Shown here piece after piece: positions 1-8,845 of a DNA stretch of 64,000 nt. Under the pieces are notes generated by a model, which was not told where the DNA came from, searched no databases, and worked only from the letters and a program-made list of their open reading frames with translations. Numbering within the stretch: position 1 is the first letter of the stretch; each line of letters opens with the position of its first letter. A program made the translations under genes and the position numbers. The stretch comes from CAZDXJ01 sp050303615 (lineage in GTDB: Bacteria; Pseudomonadota; Gammaproteobacteria; Methylococcales; Methylomonadaceae): NCBI GenBank assembly GCA_050303615.1, contig JBNLCC010000086.1:1-64000 (forward strand). Reading direction: 5' to 3'.

Positions 1-137
1 AAACTGGCGGAGGCAACGCGGATTTAATTATCTGGCCAAAGTCATTACGGGCGTGAAATTTATCGATGGCGTAGAGGCAACAACATTAGATCAGAGTGCT
101 GCTTAATGAAATCTCTGAACACCAGATTTGACAATAA
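1..137 (+). mobile_element. 3' end of an IS256-family element (cut by window edge)
   Basis: This stretch is nearly identical, in inverted orientation, to 1744-1879. The identity covers the last 34 transposase codons and the non-coding end that runs to ...GACAATAA at 137, after which the two copies diverge. That break marks the element's right terminus. The rest of the element lies left of the window. Two amino-acid differences (Q/K and S/C) show that the two copies are not identical. Confidence 0.8.
2..106 (+). pseudogene. IS256-family transposase, C-terminal fragment (partial at window start)
   Basis: The frame beginning at base 2 reads NWRRQRGFNYLAKVITGVKF and continues to a TAA at 104-106. 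It matches the C-terminus of the transposase remnant at 1775-2359 almost residue for residue. Only the last 34 residues are visible. The gene may be intact outside the window, so this is partial because of the window edge and not necessarily broken. Confidence 0.8.
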
Positions 138-734
138 TTCACTCGCCAACGCGACAACCATTAGTGCCCCGGCCGTCCTGCGTCCGTGCCGCTTAGCCAC
201 ACCATAGCTCGCTCGGCGCTGGCTTCGGAGCACTCCCACAAATGGCTGGACGCGACTGGTCGGATGCCTACTTTGTTTTTCCTTTGCGCTATCGCACGCC
301 GGAAAACAGTGCGGTCTGGCCGCTACCGGGGACTAACCGCCTTCGCTTCGCTCTCCATAGCGGTCAGCGCCTGAGTATAAAATCTTTTGTAGTGACAACA
401 GTCCCTCTTTGCAGAGAATGGCCGAAAAGAACCAAAAGGTTCGGAAGAATCGCTTGCAGCGTCTTACAAGCTGAATGCTTCCCATATTTAATTGGACAAT
501 AGTAAAAAGATTGCCCCGGAACTGCTAAAGACTCTATAACCTGGCCCACCTGCTAAGCACAAAGGAATCTTGCTTATGCTTTTATGGTAATGACCAACCT
601 TAATGAGAAGCGATTTGCTAGAATAAAAAGGAGAAATAGGGTTTTAAAGCTCAACCAATTTCTGGGGCGAAATGACTAACAAGCAATCATTGATTTACTT
701 GCTTAAAAGAAACAAACGAGAATCAATACATCAT
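138..734. other. Intergenic stretch inside the IS-bracketed segment, no gene seen
   Basis: About 600 bases lie between the left IS end and the terminator of the GlcG-like gene. Bases 142-370 are GC-richer than what follows and have only short overlapping reading frames with no recognisable protein. Bases 380-730 are AT-rich. I see no RNA gene, promoter or repeat that I can defend. The compositional step near 370 suggests that at least two pieces of different origin were joined here. Confidence 0.5.
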
Positions 735-770
735 TAAACAATCCCCGCATCGTAATACGGGGATTGTTTA
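735..770 (-). terminator. Terminator-like hairpin after the GlcG-like gene
   Basis: A perfect 13-bp inverted repeat (735-747 with 758-770, arms TAAACAATCCCCG / CGGGGATTGTTTA) with a 10-base loop lies 7 bases past the stop codon of the leftward gene at 777-1580. The U tract in the leftward direction is weak, so part of its strength must come from the long stem. Confidence 0.7.
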
Positions 771-776
771 GCCCAA

Positions 777-1580
777 TTAAAATATTAGTGGTATTTCTGG
801 AACCGGAGGAAAAGCCTCAGAAACTGCTTTTTCACCGTGCCCGCAATCAGGATGTTGCCAACCGGGAAGATGTGGACCAGCTGCACCAATGTAGATAATT
901 TGGTCGCTGCTGTTTTCCCCCTCAATGCCTGAATTATGGGGACCGGCGGGAACGTAATCAAGATTAGCCGCTATACGGACACGCCAGGCAATGTTATGAT
1001 CCGCACAAGAAGAATCACCGCTAACCCCTAAACCACCGAGCAAAACCCCAGCGGAATTATATAACGCCAGACCGCCACCGAATACATTGACACCACCGAC
1101 TTTATGACCGACCATCGGATCATTGACGGCTCCATAATTTTCTGACGGACCAGCATAGGCGACGGCAGTATCTATTGGGTTGCTTTCCGGCAATCCGAAA
1201 AGACTGCCACCCGGCTGAGATGGTTCCCATAGGTTTGCTGTAGACAAAGCAAAACCAGGAAGACTGAAAGCATTGGCGGTATTGGCTTTTTGCGCCGCAA
1301 TAACCCGACTGCCCGGCCATTGATCACCGCGATCTTCGCCAGTATAGGCCACAGCGCAGACCACGCCGTCACGGTTTACAACCACACCCCACATGTCAAA
1401 ACCAAATCCGCCGTTTTCTTCATTCTGCGCGTCTATCAATAGCGACCTGAGAATAGAATGGATCGCTGCCTGACTGGCCGCGTTAGGGCAGATATCAACC
1501 ACTCCGCCTTCATGCGCCGACCCAACAAGCGGAGCTATTGCCAAAACGCCACCGCAAATTAATGTTTTAAATTTTTTCAT
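777..1580 (-). CDS. Secreted GlcG/HbpS-family (DUF336) protein
   Basis: The predicted product is 267 residues with a Sec signal peptide (MKKFKTLICGGVLAIAPLVGSAHE), followed by a GlcG/HbpS-like domain. That call rests on the glycine-rich central part with AVAYAG, HKVGGVNVFGGGLALY and LLGGLGVSGDSSCADH, the last resembling the family's GGIGVSG..AEQDH signature. Members of the family bind haem or small organics, or act as extracytoplasmic accessory proteins. I chose the ATG at 1580 because AGGGGG sits just upstream. A TTG 15 bases earlier is possible. The gene stands alone between two inverted IS256 remnants, which suggests it arrived or was trapped with them. Its substrate cannot be read from the sequence. 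Confidence 0.75.
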   Translation of the reverse strand: MKKFKTLICGGVLAIAPLVGSAHEGGVVDICPNAASQAAIHSILRSLLIDAQNEENGGFGFDMWGVVVNRDGVVCAVAYTGEDRGDQWPGSRVIAAQKANTANAFSLPGFALSTANLWEPSQPGGSLFGLPESNPIDTAVAYAGPSENYGAVNDPMVGHKVGGVNVFGGGLALYNSAGVLLGGLGVSGDSSCADHNIAWRVRIAANLDYVPAGPHNSGIEGENSSDQIIYIGAAGPHLPGWQHPDCGHGEKAVSEAFPPVPEIPLIF

Positions 1581-1743
1581 AACACCCCCTTTCAACCATA
1601 GTAACTATTTTTTATTAGGAGTTTGCCACGTTATATTTTTTTTCAAACCTTGTCAATTCCAACTAGTAGAGAATATCCGTCCTATAGCAAAATGCCACGA
1701 TATTTTATTCCTAGTGACATAGCGCACAACAGAAAAAAAAGAG

Positions 1744-2359
1744 TTATTGTCAAATCTGGTGTTCAGAGATTTCATTAAGCAGCACACTGATCTAATGTTG
1801 TTGCTTCGACGCCATCAATAAATTTCACGCCCGTAATGACTTTGGCCAGATAATTAAATCCGCGTTTCCTCCGCCAGTTCTTTTGTGCACATTCAGCTAA
1901 CTTAAACATCATCTGTAGCATGCCGTCACGGATCAGACAGCCTTTGGATCGCTTCGTCCGGTGGCGTATTGTTCCAAAGGTCGATTTGATCGGATTGGTT
2001 GTTCTCAGACTCTGCCAATGCTGAGCCGGAAAGTCGTAAAAAGCCAACAGCTCATCCCGATCCTTTTGTAAGGTGAGTGTCGCCTTCGGATATTTGGTGT
2101 CATACGTCTTAATAAACAGGTCAAAAGCCCGGTGGGCATCCTCTCGGATCTCAGCCTGCCCTATCTCGTGTAAGGCCTGTTTCACCTTGGGTTGAACCGA
2201 TTTCGGTACCGCATTGAGCACGTTCATCGTTTTATGCAGCCAGCAACGCTGGTGTCGTGTTGCCGGATAAATTTCATCCAAGGCGGCCCAAAACCCCAGC
2301 GCGTCATCACCAATCGCCAATTTCGGACTGTTCATACCCCGCGCCTTGAGTTCATAATA
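1744..2359 (-). mobile_element. Truncated IS256-family element, 3' half
   Basis: The terminus at 1744 (TTATTGTC) and the adjoining sequence are the inverted counterpart of 1-137. The element runs leftward and has lost its left half: transposase homology fades upstream of about 2359. Beyond it lie three copies of AATATTCGG (2356-2364, 2388-2396, 2397-2405). With the copy at 1-137 it forms an inward-facing pair around 1.6 kb of cargo. Confidence 0.75.
1775..2359 (-). pseudogene. IS256-family transposase, N-terminally truncated
   Basis: About 195 residues remain of a family usually near 400. Visible landmarks are ELKARGMNSPKLAIGDDALGFW (a DDE aspartate region), the conserved RCWLHKTMNVLN segment, PIKSTFGTIRHRTKRSKGCL, and a late acidic residue in KLAECAQKNWR. 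The frame stays open upstream of the first ATG (2335) for about 25 codons, but the first half of the protein, including one catalytic aspartate, is missing. It should not be able to transpose by itself. Confidence 0.85.
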
Positions 2360-2673
2360 TTCGGGGTCAGAGTAGCATACTTTTTCAAATATTCGGAATA
2401 TTCGGAGTCAATCGCTGCCTTTCCTGAGCATCCAAGTCCTTAAAAATTAAACATTGTACTTTGCCGGCATGCTGTGAAGTGGAGCGTCAGAGTAAAATTG
2501 CCTTGATAATTATTAAGCCTCGTCTGAGTTGCCCAAGCTTGGTTTGGTTTATTTCATTTGTCGTATGCCTTCCAAGCCATGACCCCCCCTCGTCTTGCAG
2601 ATGCCGGTTGTTTAATTGAAGGTTCGCTTTTTTCCGGTACCGCAACAAAAGACTAGTGAACATTTTTTTCAGA
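2360..2673. other. Intergenic, no gene seen
   Basis: About 310 bases lie between the transposase remnant and the stop of the porin gene. The left part holds three AATATTCGG direct repeats next to the IS break point. The rest has no convincing reading frame. No clear terminator for the porin operon was found, although a T-run lies at about 2665-2671. Confidence 0.4.
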
Positions 2674-4134
2674 TTAAAAATTATAACGGGCCGACAACTG
2701 GACGCGGTGTAACCAGCCATTGCGATGATCAAGCAACTCCCTGGTAGCAAGAATATATTCGATGCCCATCATCGCTTCATTAACCGGACTCCATAGAAGG
2801 TTGGCATGTACGGATTGAACTTGTTGGGTTAGTGCCGCGTTAACATAATCAGGTTGCTCAGAGTTGGAAAAACCATAGGTTAGTGAAGAACGCCATTGTC
2901 TGTCCCACCAATGTTGATAGGAAAGCATACCTCCATATGTTTCGATTAAATCCATATGGCCGTCAGCTGCCAGTGCTGCATCACCAAAGGTATTAGCGGT
3001 GGTTATATAGCGGCCTGCGCCATTACCGTAATGCAACATGAAACGGATATTATCCAGGCCGATCGTGTTAATTTTACCGGCCAAATTAACCGCACCACCC
3101 CATCTGTCTTGCTGGAATTCAGTTGTGGGCTGGGTATAGCGAATTTGTCTAACCAGGGTAGCCAGGGATAGCGAACTCCAGTCAGAGTAAAAGTTTAAGC
3201 GAGCCACGATATCAGGATAATGGGCATCATCGGATGATACGAAAGTCGGTCCGCCGGTTCCTTCAAACGTTGCCGGGACCCATATGTTACTACGCGGCGA
3301 TTCCAAGGCAAATTGGAATTCCAGCGGCATAGTGTTCCATGTAAAGGGCTGTGTCCAGCGGACCAGAGGTTGCCTGAAATTATAGAGTGAACCTGCAGAA
3401 ACACCGATGGCATCAAGGCTCTCCGGCAAAGCCGCGACATTGAGAAATGTCGTCCATGTTTGTCCGCCGAGAAAATTACCAAATGTCCCGAAAGCATGCC
3501 TTAATCGAGGGGTATAGTTATAAGTTGCTGCATTACCGAAGAAATCAATTTCCAGATAGGTATTGATATCGCCCCACTTGGTAGGTGTAAAGGATTTGAA
3601 CCAGATTCTACTTTCCTTGGCATGAAAAGTAGTCTGTTCATGTTCATTAGTCGGATCGTCAACAGGAATTTCTGAAAATAACAGTATTTGATTGCCAAGC
3701 TTGTTGCGGCCGGCACTGACACTACTAAAAAGGGTATCAATTTTGACATAGCCGCCCAGGCCAACCGAGGTATCCGTACCTGGAATTTTATAAGTACCTT
3801 TGATATCTCCTACAGTAATTGCCGGCTTTCCGGGTTGTGTATCGGTATTTACATTTTCGTTAGTGGTCTCCGTTAAAGGGACTGACGTTGAAAGGGGAGC
3901 GGATGCGAGCGTCTCATTATTATTTTCTTTGGCCTGCTGCCGACTGCGGCTTGCCTTTAATTTTTTCTCGAGCTGTTCAATACGGGCATTCGATTGCTTG
4001 ACTTGATCTTTTAATGCCCTAATCTCTGCTTTTAATTCTTTTAGTAAGGCCGCCACGTTTTCGTCTGCTGATGCATACCCTGAAGCGGACATTAACCATA
4101 GACTCAGCATAAAAGACAGTAGCACTTTGGGCAT
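2674..4134 (-). CDS. DcaP-like outer-membrane porin
   Basis: The predicted product is 486 residues. A signal peptide (MPKVLLSFMLSLWLMSASGYASA) is followed by a coiled-coil segment (about 25-65, ELKAEIRALKDQVKQSNARI), a Thr/Asn-rich linker, and from about residue 105 a beta-rich barrel that begins GTYKIPGTDTSVGLGGYVKID and ends in RVQLSARYNF with the C-terminal Phe typical of outer-membrane barrels. This layout is that of DcaP-type trimeric porins, which take up small anionic organics. I chose the ATG at 4134 because it gives the signal peptide and starts 5 bases after the upstream stop. An ATG at 4173 would add 13 charged residues. It is the last gene of a leftward cluster that starts with a binding protein at 8052. 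Confidence 0.8.
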   Translation of the reverse strand: MPKVLLSFMLSLWLMSASGYASADENVAALLKELKAEIRALKDQVKQSNARIEQLEKKLKASRSRQQAKENNNETLASAPLSTSVPLTETTNENVNTDTQPGKPAITVGDIKGTYKIPGTDTSVGLGGYVKIDTLFSSVSAGRNKLGNQILLFSEIPVDDPTNEHEQTTFHAKESRIWFKSFTPTKWGDINTYLEIDFFGNAATYNYTPRLRHAFGTFGNFLGGQTWTTFLNVAALPESLDAIGVSAGSLYNFRQPLVRWTQPFTWNTMPLEFQFALESPRSNIWVPATFEGTGGPTFVSSDDAHYPDIVARLNFYSDWSSLSLATLVRQIRYTQPTTEFQQDRWGGAVNLAGKINTIGLDNIRFMLHYGNGAGRYITTANTFGDAALAADGHMDLIETYGGMLSYQHWWDRQWRSSLTYGFSNSEQPDYVNAALTQQVQSVHANLLWSPVNEAMMGIEYILATRELLDHRNGWLHRVQLSARYNF

Positions 4135-4139
4135 AGGTT

Positions 4140-4598
4140 TTATTGGTTGGGCTTTCTGAATAATGCATGGCAACTAGCGCAGGTTGCGTTGATTTGCTTC
4201 ATGGTATTGTCGATAGCGTCAATTTGGTTTTGCGTTGCTTGTTTTTGTAATGTTTGTGCTTGATTACCAAGTTTGTTCGCCAGGGTAAGAAAGGTGTGTT
4301 GATCTTCTGCGTTGAGTTTCAATGAGGGCAAGAGATCGGTAATGGCAATGACGGTTTTTGACAAATTGTCTGCGCCTGAGGCTATGCGCAAAGCATACTT
4401 GCGTCTTTCGATATCCACTTCATATTCAGTCATGAAACTTTCTTGCATCAGAATATCCATTCGGTCCATCAACTCGCGTAATTGTTCGCTCTGTATAGCA
4501 TGCAGGACCGGTCTATCATTCAATTCTGTATAGAATTTATTACCCGTATCCGTACAAGCATTCAAGAACAAAATGATGACCGATAACCATTTTTGCAT
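4140..4598 (-). CDS. Predicted lipoprotein c-type cytochrome (cytochrome c'-like)
   Basis: The product is 152 residues with a short lipoprotein signal (lipobox LNAC, lipidated Cys15), a mostly helical middle, and one haem-binding motif CASCH at residues 140-144 near the C-terminus. A C-terminal CxxCH after a four-helix-type sequence is the architecture of cytochrome c' and related helical cytochromes. Identity to a named subfamily cannot be claimed. The protein should sit in the periplasm, anchored to a membrane. It lies 5 bases upstream of the porin gene and is probably co-transcribed with it. Confidence 0.65.
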   Translation of the reverse strand: MQKWLSVIILFLNACTDTGNKFYTELNDRPVLHAIQSEQLRELMDRMDILMQESFMTEYEVDIERRKYALRIASGADNLSKTVIAITDLLPSLKLNAEDQHTFLTLANKLGNQAQTLQKQATQNQIDAIDNTMKQINATCASCHALFRKPNQ

Positions 4599-4660
4599 GG
4601 TGATTCCTTTAATGTTTTCAATAAATTTTAGAGTTGACCCCTGCTATCCAAGCGATAGCT

Positions 4661-5077
4661 CTATGTATTGAATTCGTTTACAGTTACTTCCCGTCCGGTT
4701 TTGCTGAATTCAGCTATTAGTTTTTCAGTCGTCATATAGGGAATACTGAATCTAACGACTCCTGCCATTCGATTTTCCGTATTCGGTAGGAGCACATCGC
4801 TTTCATCAAAAAGTTCGACCTGATTCCATTCGGGTACAAACCCTTTGAACATACTGATCATACCGCTGCATCCAGTGGTGACAATTGCCAGTCTTGTCCG
4901 GTTTTGATTCGGTTCAATTAAAATCAGATGACAATCGGAACATTGGGCTTTGTCTTTCGGTTGAATACTCCCTGGTTCGGGAAAGTAGCGGATGCAAATA
5001 GGGCATTCTGAAATGTCCTTATGTAGACCACATTCCATGCTATCGGTAGGGTTAATATTTATAGCCTTGTTTGGCAT
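4661..5077 (-). CDS. Small Cys-rich protein, putative zinc ribbon, function unknown
   Basis: The product is 138 residues without a signal peptide or membrane segment. The first 50 residues hold ECGLHKD, ECPIC (25-28 region) and QCSDCH, a CxxC...CxxC arrangement consistent with a zinc-binding ribbon. The remaining 85 residues are not recognised. CSDCH also fits the haem c motif, but the lack of an export signal argues against haem attachment. It lies between the phosphatase and the cytochrome lipoprotein on the same strand, so a regulatory role in that cluster is a guess from position only. Confidence 0.55.
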   Translation of the reverse strand: MPNKAININPTDSMECGLHKDISECPICIRYFPEPGSIQPKDKAQCSDCHLILIEPNQNRTRLAIVTTGCSGMISMFKGFVPEWNQVELFDESDVLLPNTENRMAGVVRFSIPYMTTEKLIAEFSKTGREVTVNEFNT

Positions 5078-5209
5078 ATCACACCTCTTTACTTTTGATT
5101 AGAATGAATAGAAATGTTAATGATGTCACTTTTGCTGCCGCCGATGGGAAATAAGACGACTAAAATAGCCATCAATACGAAATATAACTCCTTTCGCAAA
5201 GGTCTGTCA

Positions 5210-6733
5210 TTAACTCTGTTGGGCAGGATCCTTCTTTGACATTTTGATCGCTAGCATGGTGATGTCATCTGATTGCGGGGCACCATTAGCATATCGAACC
5301 AGATCGGTGCCAATGTAATGTATCATTTCTTCAAGACTATCTTTTGGAGCAAGTTGCAGGGCATTGTTCAACCGCTGCTCTCCATACAATTCATCGTTTT
5401 TGCTTCTCGCTTCAGTTACTCCATCGGTATAAAGAAATAACGCATCTCCCGACTTTAATGTAAGACGCCCTGTCTCATACACTGTATCCGCTTTAGCCCC
5501 CAGCATTAATTCCGGTTTCAAGGTGAGATAGCATACTCCTTGTGAATCGATAATCAGTGGCGGGTTATGGGCGGCGTTGGCATAACGCACCTCTCCCGTC
5601 GTAATATCAAGGATAGCGCAGAATACTGTAGTGAACATGCAGCTTTCATTGTCCGCAGCGAGAATATTGTTTACGGAAAACAGAATTTTATCAGGCTCAC
5701 GGAGGCGCTGGCCTTCAGTCTTCAGCAAAGTTTTGGCTACCATCATATAAAGCGCCGCTGGTACACCCTTGTCGGAAACATCCGCAATCAGAAAGCAAAG
5801 GTTCTTTTCGTCAATGAAAAAAAAGTCGTAAAAGTCGCCGGCAACCTCTTTGGCTGGAACCATGGTGGCATAGATATCGAATTCGGGATGATCGGGAAAT
5901 GGAGGAAAAGTGCGTGGCAGCAAGCTCGCTTGAATATCGGTCGCGATTTTCAATTCGCTCTCAATTCGTTCCTTTACTGCAGTCGTTTCCTTGAGATCTT
6001 TGATGGAAATATGCAGCTCAGTAATCAGGGTTCGAAAAGCATCCGCCAGATCCCCGATTTCGTCTTTGGAAGTAATATTTTGAAGATCCTTTTCGCCTCC
6101 AAAATCACTACCTGACAAAAAATCATGCCGAGCTAAACTGTGGGCAGTTTCGGTCAGATGTACTAACGGCGATGAGATCCTACCCACCAACAAATAAGCA
6201 CCAAAAACACAAAAAATAAAAATCACCAGGATGATAACCTGCTGTTTAAGCATGGCATGCCAAAAAGCTTTTTTAATCAATTCAGTATCCATACCGACGT
6301 GTACATAACCGATCAATCCGGAAAGGATGGGCTCGGAAACATCCATAACTGAACCCAATCCTTCTATTTTCAATGTTCTGACTTGGATATACTCTCTGTG
6401 ATCCCGTTGCTGAAAATCTGCCAACTCAGCCGGCACTGTGGGCACAAAAGTATGGGAAATGACTTCTTGTTCATCATTCACAACGAAAACATATAATACA
6501 CCACGAATGTCCAAATATTGGTCGATGGTTGCCTGGATTGTAGAAGCATCCCGGGTCAAAATCATTTCAACCGATGAAGCGGCAATCCCCTTAGTTATCG
6601 CGATGCCTTTACTCCGATATTCATCTGTCATTGCTTTGTACAGCTCTTGACCGATGGAAATGGAGGTAACGATCGCTATCAGGCCGAACATTCCGACCAT
6701 CAGTAAAAGCGTTTTTTTGAACAGTATAGACAT
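5210..6733 (-). CDS. Membrane-bound SpoIIE-type PP2C phosphatase with HAMP
   Basis: The predicted product is 507 residues. A TM segment (about 4-26) is followed by a periplasmic sensor region (about 30-165), a second TM (about 167-187), a HAMP domain (SPLVHLTETAHSLARHDF), a short coiled coil, then a PP2C/SpoIIE catalytic domain with AKEVAGDFYDFF, LIADVSDKGVPAALYM, NAAHNPP, YTDGVTEARS and QSDDITMLAIK (metal-binding Asp/Gly residues intact). Such phosphatases usually dephosphorylate an anti-sigma-factor antagonist (STAS) protein. None is seen nearby. I chose the ATG at 6733, directly after the binding-protein stop at 6736. An ATG at 6751 would overlap it. The tight junction suggests that the binding protein supplies the periplasmic signal. 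Confidence 0.85.
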   Translation of the reverse strand: MSILFKKTLLLMVGMFGLIAIVTSISIGQELYKAMTDEYRSKGIAITKGIAASSVEMILTRDASTIQATIDQYLDIRGVLYVFVVNDEQEVISHTFVPTVPAELADFQQRDHREYIQVRTLKIEGLGSVMDVSEPILSGLIGYVHVGMDTELIKKAFWHAMLKQQVIILVIFIFCVFGAYLLVGRISSPLVHLTETAHSLARHDFLSGSDFGGEKDLQNITSKDEIGDLADAFRTLITELHISIKDLKETTAVKERIESELKIATDIQASLLPRTFPPFPDHPEFDIYATMVPAKEVAGDFYDFFFIDEKNLCFLIADVSDKGVPAALYMMVAKTLLKTEGQRLREPDKILFSVNNILAADNESCMFTTVFCAILDITTGEVRYANAAHNPPLIIDSQGVCYLTLKPELMLGAKADTVYETGRLTLKSGDALFLYTDGVTEARSKNDELYGEQRLNNALQLAPKDSLEEMIHYIGTDLVRYANGAPQSDDITMLAIKMSKKDPAQQS

Positions 6734-6735
6734 AC

Positions 6736-8052
6736 TCAACGTACCAACCATGAGTCATCTCGGATCGGAACAAAGCGTCCGTCGCTAACCGTAGTAAAAT
6801 ATACCTTATCCATCGCCTGATGCTCGCCGGGGCCAAACTCAACAGGCTCCAAAAGACCGATGTCTATCTTACCCATGGTTTCAATGGTGTGGCCAATTTG
6901 TCCCTTATCACCGATCTCCTCGAGTCGTTTCAAAATTTCGGCCATCAACTTTGCATTCAGAAAGCCTTCAAAACTGACAAAGCTAAATTCAGGCGATTGA
7001 TAATCGGGATCCATGAACTGTTCCGGTCCCTTCGGGTTTATTTTCTCCATCAAATTGCGATATTGACGAACGGCGGGTATGTCCATATCTTCATAGCTTG
7101 GCACGACTTGGGAATTAACCAGATTATAGGTATAGTCTCGCCCGGTTTTTTCTTCGGTCTCACGCAGTAAAGCCAACATCTTTTCACTGCCTACGAAGGA
7201 AACATTGGCAATGGGGCCGGTAAAACCCGCATCCCGTGCATCCCTAATAAAGCCGGCACATGCCTGATAGGCTCCTACCGAGATGATCGCTTCGGCGCCC
7301 GACTCTTTGATAATATGAGCTTGAGCATCGAGAGAATCAGTAAATTGGGTACCTCTGCGATAGGTGGCTTCAGAAATGATTTTTAAGCCAGACTCTTTCA
7401 GGGCATTGCGCACTCCATTCCAACCGCTCCTTCCGTAAGCATCGATTTGGTAGAACACGGCAATTTTCTTAAACCCCAAACCTACCAACAAATTGACCAG
7501 ACCCGCTGTTTCGTCGCCGTATGACGCCCGAAGGTTAAAGACAAATTGGTTGTAAGGATATTCGCGTTGAGGTTCGGCCCCGGTAAATGGAAAAAAGAGA
7601 TAAACATGCTCCCGCTCGAATTTTTTCAGTAACGGTAGTATGCGCGTCACCGTTGGAGTGCCCACATAACCAAAAAGCAGATTGAGCTTATACTCTTCGA
7701 TCAGCTTGATGGTATTTGCAACTGCCGGTTGCGGGTTATAGTTGTCATCTAAAGCCAGGATACGGATCGGCTTGGCGTTGATGCCACCTCTTGAATTGAT
7801 CATATCAAAATATGCCATGGCCCCACGATAAAGCTCGATTCCCAGATCTCTCGAAGCCCCGGTATAGGCAGCCGAATTGCCGAGAATAATCTCTCCCGAA
7901 CGGGCTTCATCGGTCCGTCCGCTATCGGTAAGGCACAAAAGCAGAAACAAGGCCGAAATTACCCTGAAAACAGTGATTTTGATGGAAAAACTTGTAAATT
8001 TTCTCAATTCATTATTCTTACAGCGGATTGACACGAACGGAATTACCCTCAC
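6736..8052 (-). CDS. Periplasmic substrate-binding protein, type I (LivK/AmiC-like)
   Basis: The product is 438 residues with an N-terminal hydrophobic export segment (about 25-42) and then a Peripla_BP_6-type fold: GEIILGNSAAYTGASRDLGIELYRG, INSRGGINAKPI, FGYVGTPTV, and the hinge-region features of the branched-chain amino-acid/amide binding family. The start is a GTG at 8052; an internal ATG would be too far in. No ABC permease or ATPase genes lie beside it. The next gene, 2 bases downstream, is a SpoIIE phosphatase with a periplasmic domain, so this protein is more likely a ligand sensor than a transporter subunit (inference). The ligand is unknown. Confidence 0.8.
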   Translation of the reverse strand: MRVIPFVSIRCKNNELRKFTSFSIKITVFRVISALFLLLCLTDSGRTDEARSGEIILGNSAAYTGASRDLGIELYRGAMAYFDMINSRGGINAKPIRILALDDNYNPQPAVANTIKLIEEYKLNLLFGYVGTPTVTRILPLLKKFEREHVYLFFPFTGAEPQREYPYNQFVFNLRASYGDETAGLVNLLVGLGFKKIAVFYQIDAYGRSGWNGVRNALKESGLKIISEATYRRGTQFTDSLDAQAHIIKESGAEAIISVGAYQACAGFIRDARDAGFTGPIANVSFVGSEKMLALLRETEEKTGRDYTYNLVNSQVVPSYEDMDIPAVRQYRNLMEKINPKGPEQFMDPDYQSPEFSFVSFEGFLNAKLMAEILKRLEEIGDKGQIGHTIETMGKIDIGLLEPVEFGPGEHQAMDKVYFTTVSDGRFVPIRDDSWLVR

Positions 8053-8146
8053 TAACTATTGTGAATCCCCAATCCTTATTAAGTTACTTGATAAATCATG
8101 AAAAAACTGACCTGGACTTAATATAGAGGTTGGCATAAAGATTTAT

Positions 8147-8587
8147 TCAAGAAACCTGCAAGGTGAAAGTCACCGGGCCGTCATTAATCAGTGCGACCTG
8201 CATATCGGCACCGAACAAACCGCATGCTACGCTGGGATGAAGTTTTTGAGACTCGCCGAGCAGATATTCGAACAATGTCTTGCCGAGTTCCGGCGTAGCG
8301 GCGGAAGTGAAACTAGGCCGATTGCCTTTTTGCGTGTCGGCAGCTAAGGTGAACTGCGGAACCAGTAATAAACCACCATTTATATCAATCAGGCTGAGAT
8401 TCATTCTATCGTTTTCATCGGCAAAAATGCGATAGTTTAAGATGCGTTGTAAAAGCCGGTCCGCCTGTTTTTCGGAATCATTTTTTTGTATCGCGATTAG
8501 TGCCATGATGCCCTGACCGATTTCTGCAATGATTTCGTTCTTTACGCTCACATTCGCCCGGGAAACTCTTTGGATAACGGTGATCAT
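8147..8587 (-). CDS. dtd: D-aminoacyl-tRNA deacylase
   Basis: The product is 146 residues, the usual length. It hydrolyses D-amino acids from mischarged tRNA in the cytoplasm. Landmarks are MITVIQRVSRANVSV at the N-terminus, the PQFTLAAD segment (77-84) followed by GNRPSF, and the cross-subunit GPVT motif (137-140). The position that is serine in many homologues (SQFTL) is proline here; the catalytic Thr is kept. Monocistronic by position. Confidence 0.93.
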   Translation of the reverse strand: MITVIQRVSRANVSVKNEIIAEIGQGIMALIAIQKNDSEKQADRLLQRILNYRIFADENDRMNLSLIDINGGLLLVPQFTLAADTQKGNRPSFTSAATPELGKTLFEYLLGESQKLHPSVACGLFGADMQVALINDGPVTFTLQVS

Positions 8588-8845
8588 AATCGATTATCGC
8601 GTGGTTGCTGAATGTTGTTGGTCAAAATATTAACGAAAAATTAACAGTTTAGGTATTAAAATTGCAGCCCTGATTATCCGGAATTACGGTTAGTATATTA
8701 TTAACCCTGATTTTCTTGATATTTTACCGGTAAAAACTGGATAAAATATACGCGCTAAACAAGCTTTAGCGCTAAAAATTTACCATGTAATGAACGGTAG
8801 TTGTAAATTAAGTTATTAAATTGTCATCAAGATGGAGTAACATTA
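8588..8845. other. Intergenic region between divergent dtd and GT2 genes, with two inverted repeats
   Basis: This AT-rich region must hold the promoters for dtd (leftward) and the GT2 cluster (rightward). It contains a perfect 14-base palindrome TTTTACCGGTAAAA at 8723-8736, which could be an operator. It also holds an 8-bp hairpin (8752-8759 with 8765-8772, GCGCTAAA/TTTAGCGC) followed by AAAAATTT. No -35/-10 pair stands out enough to annotate. Confidence 0.45.

Noticed and set aside
4661..5077. CSDCH as a haem c attachment site
   Set aside because: The protein has no signal peptide, and a second CxxC pair nearby fits a zinc ribbon better.
5567..6115. 182-codon open frame on the plus strand
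   Set aside because: It lies wholly antisense to the SpoIIE phosphatase, has no recognisable protein features and no ribosome site; a shadow frame.
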